A DNA stretch of 64,000 nt from Brevirhabdus sp. (GCA_024637315.1 JAGXFH010000034.1:372001-436000), one strand, 5' to 3'; positions 38,174 to 47,887 are shown, counted from the first letter of the stretch. Notes: generated by a model not told the origin, from the sequence alone. A program made the numbers and translations.

Positions 38174-39421
38174 TCAGTGCGCCACCCCCGCCGCGACGCT
38201 TTCGTCGATGAACCGGCCCTCGCGGAAGCGGTCCAGCCCGAACGCCGCGGCCAGCGGCCCTGGCTCGCCCTTGGCCACCAGTTCTGCCATCGCCCAGCCA
38301 GATCCGGGGATCGCCTTGAACCCGCCGGTGCCCCAGCCTGCATTGATGAAGCAGTTGCCGAGCGGCGTCTTCGACAGGATCGGCGAGCGGTCGCCGGTGA
38401 TGTCGACGATCCCGCCCCATTGCCGAAGCATCTTGAGGCGCGAAATCATCGGGAAGGTTTCGATCAGCGCGCGGACGGTTTCTTCGATATGGTGGAATGA
38501 CCCGCGCTGGGTGTAGTTGTTGTAGCCGTCCGTGCCGCCGCCGATGACCATCTCGCCCTTGTCGGACTGGCTCATGTAGCCATGCACGGTATTGGCCATC
38601 ACCACTACGTCCATGCAGGGCTTGATCGGCTCGGAAACCAGCGCCTGAAGCGCCACCGATTCGATCGGCAGGCGAAAGCCCGCCATCTCGGCGACATGGC
38701 CGGAATGGCCGGCGACGACGATCGACAGCTTCTTGCAGCCGATGATGCCGCGCGAGGTCTCGACGCCTGTCACGGTGCCGCCCTCCGAGCGCACCGCGGT
38801 GACTTCGGTCTTTTGCAGCACATCCATGCCCATGTCGGAACAGGCGCGGGCATAGCCCCAGGCCACCGCATCGTGCCGCGCGGTGCCGCCACGGGCCTGA
38901 TAGAGCCCGCCCAGCACCGGGTAGCGCGGGCCGCTGATGTCCATGATTGGCACCAACTGCTTGACCCGCGCGGGGCTGATGAATTCGGTCTTCACGCCCT
39001 GCAGCGCATTGGCATAGGCGGTGCGCTGGTAGCCGCGCACCTCGTGGTGGGTCTGGGCCAGCATGATCAGTCCGCGGGGGCTGAACATGATATTGTAATT
39101 CAGGTCCTGGCTGAGTGTCTCGTACAGGCTGCGCGACTTTTCGTAGATCGCGGCGGATGGGTCCTGCAGGTAGTTCGAGCGGATGATCGTGGTGTTGCGA
39201 CCGGTATTGCCGCCGCCCAGCCAGCCCTTTTCTATGATCGCGACGTTGCGGATGCCGTGATTCTTGCCAAGGTAATAGGCCGTCGCAAGGCCGTGCCCGC
39301 CCGCCCCGATGATGATCACATCATAATGTGTCTTGGGTTCGGGCGAGCGCCACGCGCGTTCCCAGCCCGTGTGATAGCGGGCTGCTTCGCGGGCGATGGC
39401 AAAGGCGGAGTAGCGTTTCAT
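38174..39421 (-). CDS. soxB: Sarcosine oxidase beta subunit
   Basis: 415 aa FAD/FMN-containing catalytic subunit. The dinucleotide-binding motif is YDVIIIGAGGHGLATAYYL, followed by RNVAIIEKGWLGGGNTGRNT, diagnostic of SoxB. The C-terminal part has NCFINAGWGTGGFKAIPGSGW. I start at ATG 39421 (MKRYSAFAIAREA), the standard N-terminus; the track's 39622 is upstream leader. It is the first sox gene, but about 240 bases and two small membrane genes separate it from soxD, unlike the usual tight soxBDAG order. Confidence 0.96.
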   Translation of the reverse strand: MKRYSAFAIAREAARYHTGWERAWRSPEPKTHYDVIIIGAGGHGLATAYYLGKNHGIRNVAIIEKGWLGGGNTGRNTTIIRSNYLQDPSAAIYEKSRSLYETLSQDLNYNIMFSPRGLIMLAQTHHEVRGYQRTAYANALQGVKTEFISPARVKQLVPIMDISGPRYPVLGGLYQARGGTARHDAVAWGYARACSDMGMDVLQKTEVTAVRSEGGTVTGVETSRGIIGCKKLSIVVAGHSGHVAEMAGFRLPIESVALQALVSEPIKPCMDVVVMANTVHGYMSQSDKGEMVIGGGTDGYNNYTQRGSFHHIEETVRALIETFPMISRLKMLRQWGGIVDITGDRSPILSKTPLGNCFINAGWGTGGFKAIPGSGWAMAELVAKGEPGPLAAAFGLDRFREGRFIDESVAAGVAH

Positions 39422-39615
39422 GGCGTCGAATCCCCCGTTCGCGGCAAAAGCTGCCACGGGGATACATGGAACAGGGGCGCGGTGCTGCCAAGGCTCTGAG
39501 CGGCATTTGCACCGAGATTTCCGACATGGGACCGGTGCGAAGTGTCGCGGCAGGACCATGGGGGGGTTTTGAACCGGGCCGGCAGAGGCTACATGGGGGG
39601 CGAAGAGGAGAGCCG

Positions 39616-40830
39616 ATGTCATTCTGGATCATCAGCATCGTGATTGCCGGACTTGTGGCCGTGTTGCTGGCTTTGGCCATGCTGCGGGGCCGTGGTCGGA
39701 TGACCGGGACAGCGCAGGATGTGCGGGTCTACAAGGACCAGCTGGCCGAACTGGACCGGGATCTGGCGCGCGGGGTCATTACCGAGGAAGAGACCGCGCG
39801 GGCGCGCGTCGAGGTGTCCCGCCGCTTGCTGGAAGCAGACCGCGAGGCGGGGACCGTGATGGCCGACACGGTTGGACGGGTCAATCCGCTCTTTGCCTGG
39901 GGGCTGGCGATAGCGGTCTTCGGCGCGGCGTTCCTGCTTTACGGGAAACTCGGTGCGCCGCTTTACCCGGACCAGCCACTCACCCAGCGCATCGCGGCCG
40001 CGGAAGAGGTTCGCGCCAGCCGGATTGGGCAGGAACAGGCAGAGGCGCGGATCGGGGCGGTCCAGATCGACCCCAATGCCGACGCCAAACACCTGGAACT
40101 GATGGTCAAGCTGCGGCAAGCGCTTACGGACCGACCGGACGATCTTGCGGGTTTCCAGCTGTTGGCGCGGAACGAGGCGGCTTTGGGCGATTTCATCGCC
40201 GCGCGGAAGGCGCAGGCAAGGGTGCTGGAGCTGAAGGGCGACGCGGCGACCGGGGCGGATTACGCGGACCACGCCCATGTGCAGATCGCGGCGGCCGGTG
40301 GCTATGTCTCGCCAGAGGCCGAGGCAGCCTTGTCGCAGGCGCTGCAACGCGATCCGAGGAATGCGCTGGCCCGGTTCTATTCGGGGATCATGTTCGCTCA
40401 GGTCGGCCGGCCCGACATGACGTTCCGGCTGTGGCGTCCGCTGCTTGCTGAAAGCTCGCCTGCCGATCCGTGGTACCCACCGATCCGGGCGCAGATCGAA
40501 GAAATCGCGGCAGCGGCCGGCGAACGCTACACGCCGCCCGACGCGGCACCAAGCGGGCCGTCCGCAGCGGATGTCGCAGCGGCCAGAGAGATGAGCGCCG
40601 AGGACCGGCAGCAGATGATCCGCGGCATGGTCGAGGGACTGTCGGACCGGCTGGCGACAGAGGGCGGCCCGCCCGAGGATTGGGCGCGGCTGATTACCGC
40701 GCTGGGGGTCTTGGGCGAAACCGACCAGGCCGCCGCGATCTGGAACAATGCGCAAGAGGTGTTCGCGGCCACCCCCGGGGCGCTGGACCCGATCCGGAAT
40801 GCCGCGGTCGGCGCGGGGGTCACGCAATGA
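39616..40830 (+). CDS. ccmI: c-type cytochrome biogenesis protein CcmI
   Basis: 404 aa. The N-terminal membrane part (MSFWIISIVIAGLVAVLLAL), the conserved YKDQLAELDRDLARGVITEEETARARVEVSRRLL and a second transmembrane segment lead into a periplasmic TPR-like domain (LALDRDPRNALARFYSGIMFAQVGR-type repeats). CcmI delivers apocytochromes to the heme-ligation complex. ATG 39616 follows AGAGGAGA; the track's 39328 overlaps soxB antisense and is rejected. It is far from ccmABCDG in this window. Confidence 0.9.
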   Translation: MSFWIISIVIAGLVAVLLALAMLRGRGRMTGTAQDVRVYKDQLAELDRDLARGVITEEETARARVEVSRRLLEADREAGTVMADTVGRVNPLFAWGLAIAVFGAAFLLYGKLGAPLYPDQPLTQRIAAAEEVRASRIGQEQAEARIGAVQIDPNADAKHLELMVKLRQALTDRPDDLAGFQLLARNEAALGDFIAARKAQARVLELKGDAATGADYADHAHVQIAAAGGYVSPEAEAALSQALQRDPRNALARFYSGIMFAQVGRPDMTFRLWRPLLAESSPADPWYPPIRAQIEEIAAAAGERYTPPDAAPSGPSAADVAAAREMSAEDRQQMIRGMVEGLSDRLATEGGPPEDWARLITALGVLGETDQAAAIWNNAQEVFAATPGALDPIRNAAVGAGVTQ

Positions 40831-41303
40831 TCCACGAGGACATCACCGCATTCGCCGCCGCCCTGCCCCGCGGCCGCGCCATCGCCGCGCTGGATCTGGG
40901 CGAAAAGACCATCGGCGTCGCCGTCTCGGACCAGTTCCTGTCTGTCGCGACACCGCTGGAAACCGTCCGGCGCACCAAGTTCAACGCGGATGCAACGCAG
41001 CTGCTTGACATCGTCAAGGTGCGCGACATCGGCGGGCTGGTGCTGGGCCTGCCGCTGAACATGGACGGATCCGAAGGTCCGCGCTGCCAGTCGACCCGCG
41101 CCTTTGCCCGCAACCTGTCGCGGCTGACCGACCTTCCGATCACCTTCTGCGACGAGCGGCTGTCCACCGTCGCCGCCGAACGCGCGCTGATAGAGGCGGA
41201 TACGTCCAGAAAACGTCGCAGTCAGGTCATAGATCACGTCGCCGCCGGGTATATCCTGCAAGGGGTGCTGGATCGCCTCGGACATTTGAGGGCCACGTTG
41301 TGA
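40827..41303 (+). CDS. ruvX: Holliday junction resolvase-like protein RuvX/YqgF
   Basis: 158 aa RNase H-fold protein used in pre-16S rRNA 5'-end maturation and perhaps recombination. The first catalytic strand is AIAALDLGEKTIGVAVSDQF. GLVLGLPLNMDGSEG and ITFCDERLSTVAAERAL are family blocks, and the last Asp is in SQVIDHVAAGYIL. It overlaps ccmI by four bases (ATGA) and DUF1289 by four bases. Confidence 0.93.
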   Translation: MIHEDITAFAAALPRGRAIAALDLGEKTIGVAVSDQFLSVATPLETVRRTKFNADATQLLDIVKVRDIGGLVLGLPLNMDGSEGPRCQSTRAFARNLSRLTDLPITFCDERLSTVAAERALIEADTSRKRRSQVIDHVAAGYILQGVLDRLGHLRATL

Positions 41304-41530
41304 AGGATGAACTTTGGGTGCGTGACGAGGTCGAAAGCCCTTGCGTCAAGGTCTGCGTCGTGCATCCCACCGAACGGATCTGCGTCGGCTGCCTGCGCTC
41401 GATCGACGAGATCGCCCGCTGGTCGCGGATGTCACCCGAGGACCGCCGCGCGGTGATGGCCGACCTGCCCGACCGTGCCCCGCGGCTGCGGCGGCGCAAG
41501 GGTGGACGGTCGGCGCGCAGGGCAGAGTGA
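41300..41530 (+). CDS. DUF1289 small Cys-rich protein
   Basis: 76 aa starting at GTG 41300, which overlaps the ruvX stop. The DUF1289 signature SPCVKVCVVHPTERICVGCLRSIDEIARW is complete, with four cysteines likely to bind a metal or Fe-S centre. A basic C-terminal tail follows (RLRRRKGGRSARRAE). The function is unknown. It is translationally coupled to ruvX. Confidence 0.9.
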   Translation: MKDELWVRDEVESPCVKVCVVHPTERICVGCLRSIDEIARWSRMSPEDRRAVMADLPDRAPRLRRRKGGRSARRAE

Positions 41531-41953
41531 GGCGGTCTGCGCCCAAGTATTCTCCGGGAACACCGGGCTCGGCTCGACTGATCAGCATCGTAGCGAGCGC
41601 GAGTTCACTCCCGAAGCGGTCAGGAGCAGGGACGATCTGGACCAGACCCTCGGTGCGGCGATGATCGAAGCCTCCTGCAACGTTCACAAGGTCGATTGGG
41701 ACCGGCCGCAGACCCCGTTGCCGGCGTTTTCGGACCGCACCGGCGCAAGGTTTGCCCCGCGGGCGTCGGATCTTACGGCACAGACTTGTACTGGTTCACA
41801 CCTGACGGGCCGAACAAAGAGCTGAGCCGTCTTTCGAGGACTTCGACAGGGAAACCCAAACGGTATCTGCACCTCGATCCTCAGAAACCTGATAAAGACA
41901 ATGCCGCCCTATGCAGAGGCAGCGGCAGGCCGGAATGGCTGACATTCGAGCGA
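41531..41953. other. Gene-free stretch after DUF1289
   Basis: About 420 bases. Three overlapping ORFs of 95-116 aa occur on both strands (for example 41475-41825) but none has a ribosome binding site, recognisable domain or convincing composition. It may be a decayed gene or plain spacer. Confidence 0.45.
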
Positions 41954-41996
41954 AGGGAAAGCCCGGGCGCCTGCTTTCCCTGATCCCGATCAGGCA
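41954..41996 (-). terminator. Double hairpin downstream of the methyltransferase-like gene
   Basis: Two adjacent inverted repeats: GGGAAAGC with GCTTTCCC (perfect eight-base stem, ten-base loop) and CCTGAT with ATCAGG (six-base stem, four-base loop). They lie just after the stop of the minus-strand gene ending at 42000. There is no T-run, so this could be a transcription end or an RNA-stabilising structure. Confidence 0.45.
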
Positions 41997-41999
41997 AAC

Positions 42000-43067
42000 C
42001 TACTCATCACCGCTGAAGGACGCCGCATCGAGGATGGGCTCCCAGTAGCCTGCATCAAACGACCGGTGCGTGCTTCTGCCCAGGATTTTGGTGCACGTGG
42101 CTTCGGCATCCTGTCGCAACTGGTCCGCCTCTGCCTGCGCGATCCCGGTCACGAAGATCGGGCCGTCAACCTGCGCGCAGTGCAATCCGGGCCGAACGGT
42201 CAGTGACGCGTCGTGGGGCGCGACGAGGATGGTGCCGGGCCGGGCGGTCTCGATGATGCGCTGCTCCAGCGCCTCCAGCAGGGCCTCGGTCCGCAGCGGT
42301 CGGTAAAAGTAGATGACATTATAATCCGCATAGGACGCAAAGGTGAGGGCGTCGGCCTGGTTGATCGTGCTTTTGGATGCGCCGATCTTTTCCAACGTCT
42401 GGCGCGCGGCATCGGCATAGCCGGGATCGAGTTCAAGCCCGTCGGCCCGGTCGAAGTAGCGCGTGGCTGCAAAGACCTTGGTCCCGCCGCCGCAACCGAC
42501 ATCCAGAAACCGCAGCGCGCGGCATGGGTTCTGGGCAAGAGCAACCCGGTAGGCGGCTGAGAGCAGCAGATCGAAGGGCTGTATCGGAAGGGCGATGTCG
42601 GCAAAGCAGCCGCGATCGACCGCCGACGGATCCTGGACAGCGGGATTGGCCAGCCGGTGCAGCGCCTCGTAGATCTGGGTCAACAGGGCATCCCGCCGGG
42701 TGGGCTGCGGCGCGGGCAATAGGGGTGTCCGTCTCGGAGAAACATGTCGTCGGACAAGACGCTCGACCTCATCCCATTCGCGCAATCGGTGCAGAAAGCC
42801 GCGCGCCCGTTCATAGGCTTGGCGCTCTGCCCGGTAGGCGGCTGCGGTCATCCGGGCGCGGACCGGCTTCTCGATCTTGCGAAGGGCGTTACCGATGCTC
42901 CGCATCTCGGGCCGCATGCGGTCGAGCTTGGCCCAGCTGTCGCCGAGTTGGCGTGGGTCGCGCCGTGATGCAGGCTCTTGCAGAATGCGCGCGATCTCTT
43001 CCGTGAGAGGAATCAGTGCGCGCTCCTTTTCATTCGCTATATCAATTACCTGCATCACTGAAGTCAT
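42000..43067 (-). CDS. SAM-dependent methyltransferase-like protein
   Basis: 355 aa. The first 150 residues are helical and charged (KLDRMRPEMRSIGNALRKIEKPVRARM). Then comes a class I methyltransferase core: motif I is LRFLDVGCGGGTKVFAATRYF, followed by ADGLELDPGYADAARQTLEK and DYNVIYFYRPLR. The substrate cannot be inferred. ATG 43067 is chosen because GGAGAG lies just upstream. It follows the oxygenase-like gene by 106 bases on the same strand. Confidence 0.7.
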   Translation of the reverse strand: MTSVMQVIDIANEKERALIPLTEEIARILQEPASRRDPRQLGDSWAKLDRMRPEMRSIGNALRKIEKPVRARMTAAAYRAERQAYERARGFLHRLREWDEVERLVRRHVSPRRTPLLPAPQPTRRDALLTQIYEALHRLANPAVQDPSAVDRGCFADIALPIQPFDLLLSAAYRVALAQNPCRALRFLDVGCGGGTKVFAATRYFDRADGLELDPGYADAARQTLEKIGASKSTINQADALTFASYADYNVIYFYRPLRTEALLEALEQRIIETARPGTILVAPHDASLTVRPGLHCAQVDGPIFVTGIAQAEADQLRQDAEATCTKILGRSTHRSFDAGYWEPILDAASFSGDE

Positions 43068-43173
43068 CCAACTCTCCTGCCCCGAACAGATGCGGGATGA
43101 TGACGTCGGCACCGCAATATGGCAAATACCGTCGTCGCCGTTCGTTGCCACATCCCGGCCCCGGCGGATGGAT

Positions 43174-43950
43174 TCAGCACGCCAGCCAGTCCTCGATCCT
43201 GGCCATCACCGGACGGAAATAGGCGATCATGCGGCCATCCGGATCTGCGCTGGCCCCTTCGCCCCAGGGACTGACGCCGTGCAGCGCCAGCCGGTGGATC
43301 AGGTAGGCCTCGCCGGGACGGGCGTGCACGGCGATGCGCGGGCAGGTTTCGAAACAGGCCCGGCGGGCGGCGTGGTAGGCGTCGGTCACATCCACGTCGG
43401 GCCAGGTTTCAGGCGGATGGTCCCGCAACGCGGCAAGCAGGGCCTTGCGGATCACCTTCTGACTGCCCTGCCAGACAACCAGCGGGCTGGCAGTCGCATC
43501 GCTTTCGGTCAGCGCGATGCCCAGCACGAAGGCATGCGGTTCGCGGATGAAGCGGCGGTTGTCCGGGCCGAGGCGCAGCAGCCCGTCGACATGCGCGGCA
43601 TCGCGCGTCAGCCGGTAGCGGAAAGCGGCATCGGTTTCGCCCTCTTGCCGCGGATAGCCGGGATGGATGACCGAGATCTGGGCGGCGTCCCAGCGCGGGG
43701 TCGTCCCGACGAGGGCGCCAGCGGCCTCGACCGCCCTGCCCCGCAGCGAACCGCTTTCGCCGATGCTGCCATCGGCCGCGTTCGGCAGCACGTTGACGCC
43801 GGCAAACCATGTGCCGCCACAGCGCAGCCAGTGGGCATTGGCCGGATCGGCGATGGCGGCGCGGGCCGCGGGCCGCGCATGCTCGACCCACCAAGCCAGC
43901 GCCGGATCATGGTCGAAGCGCTGCCAGCCCAGCCGCTCTAGCGCTACCAT
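43174..43950 (-). CDS. Putative Fe(II)/2-oxoglutarate-dependent oxygenase
   Basis: 258 aa with no certain family name. It has the pattern of a double-stranded beta-helix oxygenase: AAHVDGLLRLGP gives a possible HxD pair, and the C-terminal part GEAYLIHRLALHGVSPWG gives the distal His, with RMIAYFRP supplying an Arg for 2-oxoglutarate. Spacing fits phytanoyl-CoA dioxygenase-like folds. It overlaps the TauE/SafE gene by seven bases. Ligand assignments are inferred from motif spacing only. Confidence 0.55.
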   Translation of the reverse strand: MVALERLGWQRFDHDPALAWWVEHARPAARAAIADPANAHWLRCGGTWFAGVNVLPNAADGSIGESGSLRGRAVEAAGALVGTTPRWDAAQISVIHPGYPRQEGETDAAFRYRLTRDAAHVDGLLRLGPDNRRFIREPHAFVLGIALTESDATASPLVVWQGSQKVIRKALLAALRDHPPETWPDVDVTDAYHAARRACFETCPRIAVHARPGEAYLIHRLALHGVSPWGEGASADPDGRMIAYFRPVMARIEDWLAC

Positions 43951-44768
43951 CCCGCGGCCTTGCGGATCATGTTGAGCACGACGAGGATGAGGAATGCAGC
44001 GAAAGCCCGCCTCAGCGGTCTCGGGTCCATGGTTTGAGCAAGTTTCACGCCCAATGGCGCGGTGATCAGGGTCATCGCGATGACCAAAGCGAAAGCCACG
44101 AAGTTCACCGCACCGATGGTCAGGGGTGGCCGCGCCGCAGGGTCGATCTTGACCATCAGAAAGCCGATGACCGCAGGGACCGCGATGATCAGGCCGAAAC
44201 CCGCGGCGGTCGCTACTGCGCGGTGGATCGGCACGCCAAATAGCGTCATCACGGTCACGCCGAAAATACCGCCGCCGATCCCCATCAACACTGACAGGAA
44301 GCCCAGTATTGGCGACATGATCGCTCGCAGAACGCCGCCCGGCATTGCCGGGCCGATCCGCCAGTGATCCCGGCCGAATCCAAGGTGGAGCCCGACGATC
44401 AGCGCGAGCGTGCCGAAGATGGCTTGCAGCGTGCTCGACCGCAGCGACGCGGCGACCAGCACGCCCAGAACGGCGCCGATGACGATGCCCGGTATCCAGC
44501 CGCGCAGGATCTGCCAGTCGACCGCGCCCTTCTTGTTATGCGCATGCACCGAGCGCGCCGAAGTGACGATGATCGTGGCCAGCGATGTCGCAAGGCAGAT
44601 CTGCATCAGCTGCGGGCTGTCGTAGCCCAGGGCCGCGAACGCGTAATAAAAGGCAGGCACCAGGATGAGGCCGCCGCCGACCCCCAGAAGCCCGGCGACA
44701 ATCCCGGCAAAGGCGCCGATTGCCAGCAGCATCAGCGCCATCGGCATCAGACTCGACAGTTCGGGCAT
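43944..44768 (-). CDS. TauE/SafE-family sulfite exporter-like permease
   Basis: 274 aa with about eight hydrophobic segments. The family start is GIVAGLLGVGGGLILVPAFYY, and the second repeat has GIGGGIFGVTVMTLFGVPIHRAVATAAGFGLIIAV. TauE/SafE proteins move sulfur oxyanions or organic anions across the inner membrane. ATG 44768 is preceded by GGAGG at six bases. It overlaps the oxygenase-like gene by seven bases. The substrate is unknown. Confidence 0.85.
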   Translation of the reverse strand: MPELSSLMPMALMLLAIGAFAGIVAGLLGVGGGLILVPAFYYAFAALGYDSPQLMQICLATSLATIIVTSARSVHAHNKKGAVDWQILRGWIPGIVIGAVLGVLVAASLRSSTLQAIFGTLALIVGLHLGFGRDHWRIGPAMPGGVLRAIMSPILGFLSVLMGIGGGIFGVTVMTLFGVPIHRAVATAAGFGLIIAVPAVIGFLMVKIDPAARPPLTIGAVNFVAFALVIAMTLITAPLGVKLAQTMDPRPLRRAFAAFLILVVLNMIRKAAGW

Positions 44769-44820
44769 TGGGGGCCTCCGTCACTTTGGTCGCGTCAGCT
44801 AAACCCGGTTCGGCCTGCGT

Positions 44821-45846
<1,026 letters not shown>

Positions 45847-45882
45847 TTATCGCCCAGTCTTCAACCCCGTTCTTGTCTCTTA

Positions 45883-45966
45883 TGTTGTAATTCGCGTCTA
45901 TTTCGAGTAAAATTTACAACAAATGTTGTAACTTAGGCCTGTTGTAACTTAGGCCTCATGTTGTAA
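45883..45966. repeat. TGTTGTAA repeat cluster between dusA and the integrase
   Basis: TGTTGTAA occurs at 45883, 45924, 45940 and 45959. TTACAACA at 45914 makes an 18-base palindrome with the second copy. The copies at 45924 and 45940 form a perfect 16-base tandem repeat, TGTTGTAACTTAGGCC. The stretch is AT-rich. It could be integrase/excisionase arm sites, a repressor operator or the attachment junction. Confidence 0.7.
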
Positions 45967-45970
45967 CTCC

Positions 45971-46404
45971 ATGGGTACCATCATCAAGCGAAAGCGCAAA
46001 GACGGCTCTGCCGCCTGGCTCGCCCAGATCGCCGTTCCGCGGGCTGGAAAAACCGTCTGGCGCGAGAGCCGGACCTTCGAGCTGCGCTCGACCGCAGCAG
46101 CCTGGATCGAGAAGCGCGAGAAGGACCTCGCCAAGCCCGGAGCCCTCGAAAATCTGCCCGTCGGAGAAACCCGTCGCCGCGATGTTACCCTCGGCGACGC
46201 GATCGACAAATATGTGGAAGACAGCGCGAAGGCAATCGGCCGGACCAAGGTGCAGGTTCTGAAAAGCATCAAGGAGTTCGACATCGCGAACAAGCTCTAT
46301 ACCGAGATCGACAGCGCCGATATCGTGGCCTTCGCCAAGGAGAAGCTGAAGACGGGTGTCGCGCCGCAAACCGTGGCGAACTACCTGTCACATCTCAGCG
46401 CGGT
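45971..46404 (+). pseudogene. Truncated dusA-type tyrosine integrase
   Basis: The N-terminal part of a tyrosine recombinase: MGTIIKRKRKDGSAAWLAQI is typical of integrases that target dusA, followed by TLGDAIDKYVEDSA, a core-binding region and APQTVANYLSHLSAV. It stops at the IS boundary near 46404, so the entire catalytic domain (Arg-His-Arg-Tyr) is missing. The extra ORF residues to 46441 come from the IS end. It is divergent from dusA, 124 bases away. Confidence 0.85.
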
Positions 46405-46472
46405 TGACCTGCCCCCCGAAACCTCCCGCGTTGTGATGTAGAGTTTGCTCAACCTTTCGAAGGAGCAAACAG

Positions 46473-46736
46473 ATGCGAAAGAGCCGTTTTACCGAGGCGC
46501 AGATAATCGGGATGCTCAAAGAGCAGGAAGCCGGGATGCCGACGGCAGATGTGTGCCGCAAGCATGGCCTCAGCCAGGGCACGTTCTACAAGTTCAAATC
46601 GAAATACGGAGGCATGGAGGTATCTGACGCCGCCAAATTGAGGGCGCTGGAAGACGAGAACGCCAAGCTCAAGCGGCTTCTGGCGGACACGATGCTGGAC
46701 AACGTCGTTCTGAAGGACTTGCTGGGAAAGAGCTGA
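46473..46736 (+). CDS. IS3-family transposase OrfA
   Basis: 87 aa helix-turn-helix protein: MRKSRFTEAQIIGMLKEQEA and VCRKHGLSQGTFYKFKSKYGG, then a leucine-rich coiled coil (LRALEDENAKLKRLLADTML). This is OrfA of an IS407-type element. AAGGAGC precedes the ATG. Near its end the heptamer GGGAAAG (46724-46730) fits a -1 slippery site (G GGA AAG) that would fuse OrfA to OrfB. OrfA itself is intact. Confidence 0.9.
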   Translation: MRKSRFTEAQIIGMLKEQEAGMPTADVCRKHGLSQGTFYKFKSKYGGMEVSDAAKLRALEDENAKLKRLLADTMLDNVVLKDLLGKS

Positions 46737-47613
46737 CGACGCCGAATGAGCGGCGAGAGGCAGCGCTGAAGGCGCTGCGGGATCATGATGTCTCGCAGCG
46801 CCGGGCCTGCCGACTTGTCGGTGTCGATCCGAAGACGGTCCGGCGCGAACGCCCGCCGGACAATCCTGAGATCAGAGCGGAGATGAAGGCCGTCGCCGCC
46901 AAGCGCCGCCGGTTTGGCTATCGCCGGATCGGCGTGATGCTGGAGCGTAAGGGAATGATCATGAACCACAAGAAGCTCTACCGGCTTTATACGGAGGAGA
47001 AGCTGGGCGTCAGGCGACGACGGGGCCGGAAACGGGCGCGTGGTTCGCGGACACCTATGCCAGAGGCTCTGAGGCGCGGCGAACGCTGGTCCTTGGACTT
47101 CCTGTCCGACACGTTCGGGGTATCGCGCAGGTTTCGCATCCTGGCCGTGAATGATGATTGCTGCCGCGAAAACCTCTGCCTGATGGCCACACGCTGCGCT
47201 ATCTGAGGGCTGCGCGCGTGGCCATAACCTCAAAACAGCCCTTCTTCCCGACGTGCTACGGCCCCGAGTTCACCAGCCGCGCGATCCTGAAATGGGCCAA
47301 CGACAATGACGTGGATTGGCACTATATTGATCCGGGCAAGCCCCAGCAGAATGCCTTCATCGAGTCATTCAACGGCAGCCTTTGGGATGAGCTGTTGAAC
47401 GAGGAGATGTTCGACAGCTTGGAAGATGCACGGCGAAAGCTGGCGCTCTGGCGATACGACTACAATCAAATCACGCCACATTCATCGCTCGGCAACCAAA
47501 CACCCGCAGAAGCGCGTCGGACGCTTGAGCAACTTGAGGGCTCCGCGCCCGACGCGCTTGCCCAAACCAACGACGAAGAATATGAAAAACAGACCCGCAA
47601 ACTCTCGTTATGA
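46730..47613 (+). pseudogene. IS3-family transposase OrfB, inactivated
   Basis: The frame entered by -1 shifting from OrfA gives NERREAALKALRDHDVSQRRACRLVGV, then RRGERWSLDFLSD, with the first Asp of the DDE triad. It stops at 47206 after [15 protein letters not shown]. The next frame resumes with [24 protein letters not shown] to [14 protein letters not shown] and ends at 47613. Between them the usual SDNGTEF block, holding the second Asp, has become TCYGPEF, and the segment is shorter and scrambled. With both a frameshift and a lost catalytic residue, the transposase is dead. Confidence 0.85.
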
Positions 47614-47639
47614 ATGAGGGAGCCTCGCGGGGCAGGTCA

Positions 47640-47887
47640 GGCACCTCATGGTGATCGGCCCAGCGGGAGGCGATGAGCTCCGCTCCCTTGGGTGAGCCGC
47701 CGTGGAGCAGCACCATGTCCGGATGCTTGGCATGCACCCGGTCGAGGCGCGCCCAGATCAACCGGTGATCGTTAAACTCCGCCCCGCCGGTCACGGCCAC
47801 CTTGGGGCCTTCGGGCAGAAGCAGTTGCGCCTCCGCCCGGCCGCGGGCGGCGAGGGAATCCCGGCTGTCGATCAGCGCAGCGGTCAT
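47640..47887 (-). pseudogene. Truncated DUF2493 (SLOG-fold) protein
   Basis: About 82 residues remain: KVAVTGGAEFNDHRLIWARL and HPDMVLLHGGSPKGAELIASRWAD match the start of DUF2493/YspA-like proteins of the SLOG superfamily, which sense or process nucleotides and are often found in integrative or conjugative elements. The reading frame is cut by the IS at 47640; the remaining codons in the ORF track come from IS sequence. The gene runs opposite to the integrase remnant. Confidence 0.8.

Larger units (their letters stand above)
46405..47639 (+). mobile_element. IS3-family insertion sequence (IS407-like), decayed
   Basis: About 1235 bases. The left end begins TGACCTGCCCCCCGA and the right end, read inwards, TGACCTGCCCCGCGA: inverted repeats with TG/CA termini typical of IS3. 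It contains orfA and a frameshifted orfB. Flanks are CGGT on the left and GGCA on the right, so no matching target duplication of 3-4 bases is visible. Confidence 0.85.

Noticed and set aside
41475-41825. 116-aa ORF after DUF1289, considered as a transposase remnant
   Set aside because: No transposase motif, no inverted repeats and no ribosome binding site.
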